Source: Verrucomicrobiota bacterium
GTDB taxonomy: Bacteria > Verrucomicrobiota > Verrucomicrobiia > Limisphaerales > J093
Direction of reading: 5' to 3'
NCBI GenBank assembly: GCA_016716505.1
Contig: JADJWF010000004.1
Span: forward strand, 310,001-374,000
DNA length: 64,000 nucleotides
The notes under the pieces were generated by a model. The model made no database searches, had not been told where the DNA came from, and saw only the letters and a list, made by a program, of their open reading frames with translations. How positions within the stretch are numbered: position 1 is the first letter of the stretch; every line of letters begins with the position of its first letter. Of this stretch, positions 57,846 through 64,000 are shown piece by piece. A program made the position numbers and the translations under genes.

Positions 57846-59064
57846 CGGGCGGGGCCGGGGTTGCGGGTGCGCCGTCGTCCCCCGGTGGCGGAGCGACGCT
57901 GCCAAAGGCGCAGACCTCGTTGCGATTCGCGCAGAGGTGAAGCAGAAAGAGCTCGCTGGTCAGCGGCGGCAAGGCCCGCTTCAAGCCATCCAACTCCGCG
58001 TAGCCGCCGGCACCCTTGAACTTGAGGGTGACCACGAAATGACGGGCCCAGCGGCGGACGACCCAGGTTTGCAGCAGTTCCATGCTGCGTTCCGGAGCGG
58101 CGATGACGTCGCACAACAGCCAGTCCACCGGCGCGTCGGGGACGAAGCGGAAGGCGTCGCCCCGCACGAAGTGCAACCGGGGGTGAGCCATCAGGTCGGC
58201 GCGAAGCGGTGAGCGATCCACCGCGCACACGCGGGCGCCACGGCCGAGCGCCACGTAACTCCAGCTCCCCGGACAGGCACCAAGGTCCACGCAGGTTTCG
58301 CCGGCCGCAATCCGGCGGCCGAGGCGGGCTTCAGCCTCGACCAACTTCGCAAAGGCGCGACACGGTGCGGCCAGGTCGCGCGCCGGCGGCACCCACCCTT
58401 TGGGGAACGGCGTGAGGACGCGACGCCATTGAAACGGCCGCGGTGCCACGGCCACGGAGAGCAGGCCGCGGTCGGGCGCAAGGAGGAGCAGTTGCACCAC
58501 GGAATGCGCGGTTGTCAGCGGCGCCGTGTCCGGCGCGAGGGCGCGGCGCAAACCGCGCCGCTGACGTTGGAGCCGGTCGAGCAGACTCTCGCGAATCAGC
58601 CGGCAACGATGCTCGCCAGCGTTCGCCGCGCCGTAGTGAGCGGCGACGTGCAGCAGCCAGGGCTGCCGGTCGGGAAGCGACGCGGTGATCGCGGCGAAAA
58701 CCGCCTCTGCTCCGGCACGGATCGAGTCCACTGAAACCGATTGGGCAGCGGGCAAAAACTGCCGCGCAAAGACCAGCGGCGGCAGTCCAGACCCGGCGGG
58801 CGTGGCCGGGGCGGCCCCGCTCAAGGAGGTTGCCGGGCAGCTCAACAATCGCGGCGCGAGAAACTGAACCGGCATTCCCGGCCAGAGGCGACGGACCTCG
58901 TCTCGGAGAAATCCCTCGCAGTCCTCCGCGGTCAACAGCACATCACCGGGGAAAGCGCCGGCGTCCGTATCGGAGCGGACCCGCGAGGACAGCCCGGTTC
59001 GGAATTCGGCGGCGGGAGGCCGTGGCCGAGCGCCCTGCGCGGTGGAGCGGGAACGTCGGGTCAT
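57817..59064 (-). CDS. RlmM-like FtsJ-type 23S rRNA methyltransferase
   Basis: A 415-residue protein, leftward. The C-terminal half carries the Rossmann-type methyltransferase of the RrmJ/FtsJ clan: TCVDLGACPGSWSYVALGRG (motif I), RVCAVDRSPLRADLMAHPRL, and LLCDVIAAPERSMELLQTWV (motif IV, Asp). FVVTLKFKGAG supplies the catalytic Lys of the K-D-K(-E) set. This matches E. coli RlmM, which 2'-O-methylates C2498 of 23S rRNA; RlmM there is 366 residues, so this one has a longer N-terminal region with a THUMP-like part. ATG 59064 overlaps the preceding gene's TGA by ATGA. Convergent overlap with the FHA gene. Confidence 0.85.
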   Translation of the reverse strand: MTRRSRSTAQGARPRPPAAEFRTGLSSRVRSDTDAGAFPGDVLLTAEDCEGFLRDEVRRLWPGMPVQFLAPRLLSCPATSLSGAAPATPAGSGLPPLVFARQFLPAAQSVSVDSIRAGAEAVFAAITASLPDRQPWLLHVAAHYGAANAGEHRCRLIRESLLDRLQRQRRGLRRALAPDTAPLTTAHSVVQLLLLAPDRGLLSVAVAPRPFQWRRVLTPFPKGWVPPARDLAAPCRAFAKLVEAEARLGRRIAAGETCVDLGACPGSWSYVALGRGARVCAVDRSPLRADLMAHPRLHFVRGDAFRFVPDAPVDWLLCDVIAAPERSMELLQTWVVRRWARHFVVTLKFKGAGGYAELDGLKRALPPLTSELFLLHLCANRNEVCAFGSVAPPPGDDGAPATPAPPVSASSSARG

Positions 59065-59966
59065 GGGGTGCCCGTCGGCTCAAGTTGCGCCAGCAGACGG
59101 TCGCGGGCGGCGGCGAGCCCTTTGTAGGCGGCGACGTCCGGCGGCATGGTGCGGAGTGCCCGGGCGAGGGTCCCGCGACACGCGGGCTCACAGACAACCT
59201 GCGCCAGCGGGTGGATGGTCACGCGGATCGCAAAAACGACCCCATCCGTGGCTGGCAGTCGCAGCAGGACCTGGTGCTCGAGCCGAAGCCACGTTCGGTC
59301 GAGCGGCGCCTCGGCGCCCAAGGGAGGCAGGCCGCGGGCGGGATGCCGATTCAGTTCGGCGTCGCCGGCCAGTCCCCAGTTTTCGCGGAACCAGCCGATG
59401 TCCGGAGGCAGCCGGGCCAACGCGGCGTCAATCTTCGCTCCCAGCCGCGCGTTGAGGCCGGGCACCGGGCCGTGAACCTCCGCCAGTGTCTGGCCCATCT
59501 TTTCCGCCAGCGCCCACGACGAAGGGAAACACACCGCGCCGCCGGTCACGCGCAGGACCCCGGATCGGTCCGGGGAGAGGAAGACGAGGTCCGGCTCCCA
59601 CCGCGTGGTGAAGGCGGCGAGGCGGGCGTTGGCGAGGGCCAAATCCTCGGTGGCGGCTGCCGAGCGGGCCGCCTCGGACTCGTCGCGGCCGGATTCGAGC
59701 CAGTCGGCAAATTCCGCGAACAACGGAATGCCCGCAGCGGTGAGCGCGAGGTGCTGATCCGGGGCGCTCGCCACCCACTGGGCGCGCTCGCGCAGCACGC
59801 GGTCCGCGTCCGGCGACGGCGCAAAGAAATCGCGGGCCGCGCCGGGGCGCAGGCCCATGCGGAAGCGGAAGTCCTCCGGGGGCAGGAGCCGAAGCCAGTC
59901 GAGTTGGGGATGCCAGTGATGCACGCCGCGCGGGCGGAGTTTGTCGGCGGACCCGCCGGGGAACAC
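59061..59966 (-). CDS. DUF3445 heme-dependent oxidative N-demethylase-like protein
   Basis: A 301-residue soluble protein beginning with GTG 59966. The blocks RMGLRPGAARDFFAP, LVFLSPDRSGVLRVTGGAVC, FPSSWALAEKMGQTLAEVHG, VPGLNARLGAKIDAALARLP, TWLRLEHQVLLRLPATDGVV and FAIRVTIHPLAQVV match the DUF3445 family. Members include heme-dependent oxidative N-demethylases (HODM) and proteins of unknown role. I could not verify the histidine ligand. Together with the RlmM-like gene, which its stop overlaps by 4 bases, this forms a two-gene leftward operon divergent from alaS. The pairing of a demethylase-like and an rRNA methyltransferase gene is unexplained. Confidence 0.8.
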   Translation of the reverse strand: MFPGGSADKLRPRGVHHWHPQLDWLRLLPPEDFRFRMGLRPGAARDFFAPSPDADRVLRERAQWVASAPDQHLALTAAGIPLFAEFADWLESGRDESEAARSAAATEDLALANARLAAFTTRWEPDLVFLSPDRSGVLRVTGGAVCFPSSWALAEKMGQTLAEVHGPVPGLNARLGAKIDAALARLPPDIGWFRENWGLAGDAELNRHPARGLPPLGAEAPLDRTWLRLEHQVLLRLPATDGVVFAIRVTIHPLAQVVCEPACRGTLARALRTMPPDVAAYKGLAAARDRLLAQLEPTGTP

Positions 59967-60197
59967 AAGCGGGCAATCGCGGTGCGCGCCAGCCCGGCCG
60001 CGGGACCGGCTCGCCCGGCGGGGACGGGGCGCGAAACTTGCACTCGCCTTCCGCCCGGGTGGCGGCCTAGTTTTTGCGCCTGTTTTGTGCCGGTCGGCCG
60101 CGGGCCGCCCGGCTGATTCGCCGTCAGAGTTGCGGGACCGATCGGCGCGCCATGCGACCGTCCGTCCGGCTGACTTCAGCGGTTCAACTTGTTCGCA

Positions 60198-62969
<2,772 letters not shown>

Positions 62970-63140
62970 CGGACACGCGGCGGAGGTCCATGCTTGCCTG
63001 CCGGGGAAGGCCATGAGTCCCAATTCAATTCCTTGCGAGCGTCGCCGCGTGACCGGAACACGGTCCCCAAGGGTCTCGCGTTTGGAGCTGCGGTGGTCAG
63101 GCCACGTGGCCGTCGGCCGAAACCTGCCCGGCTGCTAATT

Positions 63141-63695
63141 GTGAGTGAGCCCTCTCAACGCGCGCGACGGCGTTGTCGTGTCCCGTCAGAAACGGTCGAG
63201 ATCCGGGAAATGCAGTTGAAGGACATTTCGGCGGTCTTCGAATTGGGGCAGGCTTTGTTCACCGCCGACGAGTTGCCCACCCTTTACCGCGCGTGGGACG
63301 AGCATGAACTGGTCGCGCTGTTCGATTCGGACCGCGAAACCTGCCTGGTGGCCGAGGCCGGGGAAACCGTCGTGGGGTTCGCGCTCGGCCGGATGATGGA
63401 GAAGCCGCACAGTGCGTGGCGCTATGGCTGGCTGGAGTGGCTCGGCGTCCACCCGCGATTCAAGCGCAGCGGCATTGCTTCCCGCCTGGTGAACCAACTC
63501 ACCTCGCTATTCATCGAGCGCGACGCCCGGATCATGCTGGTGGACACGGCGGCCAAAAACCACGGCGCGATCGCGTTCTTCCGCAAACGCGGCTTCGGGC
63601 AGGAGATTCGTCACGTCTATCTGTCGCTGAACCTCGAGAAACACCCCAAGTATCTCCAGAAGCGGATCGAGGAACAGGCGCAAGACTGGGAATGA
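63141..63695 (+). CDS. GNAT-family N-acetyltransferase
   Basis: A 184-residue cytosolic acetyltransferase with GTG 63141 as the chosen start (the frame opens at 62994 but that sequence is non-family-like). The GNAT fold is seen in IREMQLKDISAVFELGQALF, DRETCLVAEAGETVVGFALG (beta strands), WLEWLGVHPRFKRSGIASRL (acetyl-CoA pyrophosphate loop) and NHGAIAFFRKRGF (C-terminal motif). The C-terminal tail is charged (EKHPKYLQKRIEEQAQDWE). Acetyl acceptor unknown; small GNATs next to tRNA-synthetase genes are common and not diagnostic. It is convergent with the porin fragment at the right edge. Confidence 0.88.
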   Translation: MSEPSQRARRRCRVPSETVEIREMQLKDISAVFELGQALFTADELPTLYRAWDEHELVALFDSDRETCLVAEAGETVVGFALGRMMEKPHSAWRYGWLEWLGVHPRFKRSGIASRLVNQLTSLFIERDARIMLVDTAAKNHGAIAFFRKRGFGQEIRHVYLSLNLEKHPKYLQKRIEEQAQDWE

Positions 63696-63769
63696 CCGGC
63701 TCCCGGCGGTGAGCACCGTGAGGGACACACCCGCTGCCACGTCCCGCAAAGGGATGGGCAAGGTCGCGT

Positions 63770-64000
63770 CTAGAAATTGAACGCCGCCTGCAGATAGAGC
63801 CAGTCCGCGTCGCTGCTGCCAAAGGCGGGCGACCCCAGCGATTGTTCGACGTAGTCGCCCACGAAGAAATGGCCGTAGCCGGCCTGGAGATTCAGGTAGG
63901 GCTTGGGCGCGTAGGTGACGATCACATCAATTTCCGAGCCCACGAAGTTGTCGTGGCCCTGGTTGCGATCGTAGCCGGCCCCGGCAGCGCCCCCGCGGCG
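63770..64000 (-). CDS. Alginate export-type outer-membrane porin, C-terminal fragment
   Basis: Leftward gene cut by the window's right edge; only the last 76 residues and the stop (63770-63772) are visible. The sequence reads GYDRNQGHDNFVGSEIDVIV, TYAPKPYLNLQAGYGHFFVG, DYVEQSLGSPAFGSSDADWL and YLQAAFNF, ending in the outer-membrane sorting Phe. The alternating aromatic/Gly strands and NFVGSEIDVIVTY motif fit alginate export family (AlgE-like) beta-barrel proteins common in PVC and proteobacteria. The start and upstream domains are outside the window, so a size or substrate statement cannot be made. Confidence 0.85.
   Translation of the reverse strand, partial: RRGGAAGAGYDRNQGHDNFVGSEIDVIVTYAPKPYLNLQAGYGHFFVGDYVEQSLGSPAFGSSDADWLYLQAAFNF

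Overview
The window is GC-rich, gene-dense bacterial DNA from the PVC superphylum, most probably a Verrucomicrobiota species. This rests on gene content: a PSD1-type heme/DUF1549/DUF1553 protein next to a Tat-exported DUF1501 protein, two sulfatases, DUF1080 and DUF3472 secreted proteins, a PEP-CTERM protein, Ig-like secreted proteins, Mpl murein recycling, and many genes without a clear Shine-Dalgarno. No rRNA, tRNA, CRISPR array, transposase or phage gene was recognised. Start codons were re-chosen where an open frame ran far upstream of the first family-like residues.

Layout. 1-474: truncated DUF3592 membrane protein. 637-4145: four leftward genes (HNH nuclease, unknown, DUF2130, unknown) of visibly lower GC in part, a possible accessory island. 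4473-7697: rightward cbb3-oxidase maturation-type cluster (ccoG, unknown, fixH, TauE/SafE) without ccoNOP. 7698-8587: island of short perfect hairpins with a ~240-bp direct repeat. 8641-11343: TonB-dependent receptor with terminator. 11567-15576: an octaheme cytochrome-TPR protein, a PEP-CTERM protein, and a decayed copy of the cytochrome gene's 3' end beyond it. 15899-16684: tandem array of ~133-bp hairpin units. 16765-18155: SIS-domain protein and periplasmic rhodanese. 18440-23306: MacAB-like exporter with two permeases. 23354-32862: DUF3472 protein, small membrane protein, aldehyde dehydrogenase, unknown secreted protein with two sulfatases, and an ornithine-decarboxylase-type enzyme. 33083-39839: PSD1, DUF1501, SGNH hydrolase and mpl.

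39849-46739 is mostly leftward: TIM-barrel isomerase, TerB/DUF697 protein, LamG-phosphatase, TonB-C lipoprotein, DUF1080, then UspA (rightward) and a macro-domain protein. 46924-49983: large secreted Ig-like protein ending in a perfect UUCG-loop terminator. 50593-57845: tightly packed rightward genes (glycosyltransferase, methyltransferase, polytopic YfhO-like protein, UroD-like methyltransferase, SCO1, DUF420, FHA protein). 57817-59966: RlmM-like methyltransferase and DUF3445 protein leftward. 60198-63695: alaS and a GNAT acetyltransferase. 63770-64000: C-terminal end of an alginate-export-type porin.

Together the genes suggest an aerobic or microaerobic heterotroph that degrades sulfated polysaccharides: outer-membrane uptake (TonB receptor, porin), periplasmic sulfatases and hydrolases, and exported multiheme proteins. 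The features most deserving a second look are the hairpin-repeat islands, the duplicated cytochrome tail flanking the PEP-CTERM gene, the DUF2130/HNH island, and several uncharacterised proteins embedded in otherwise recognisable operons.
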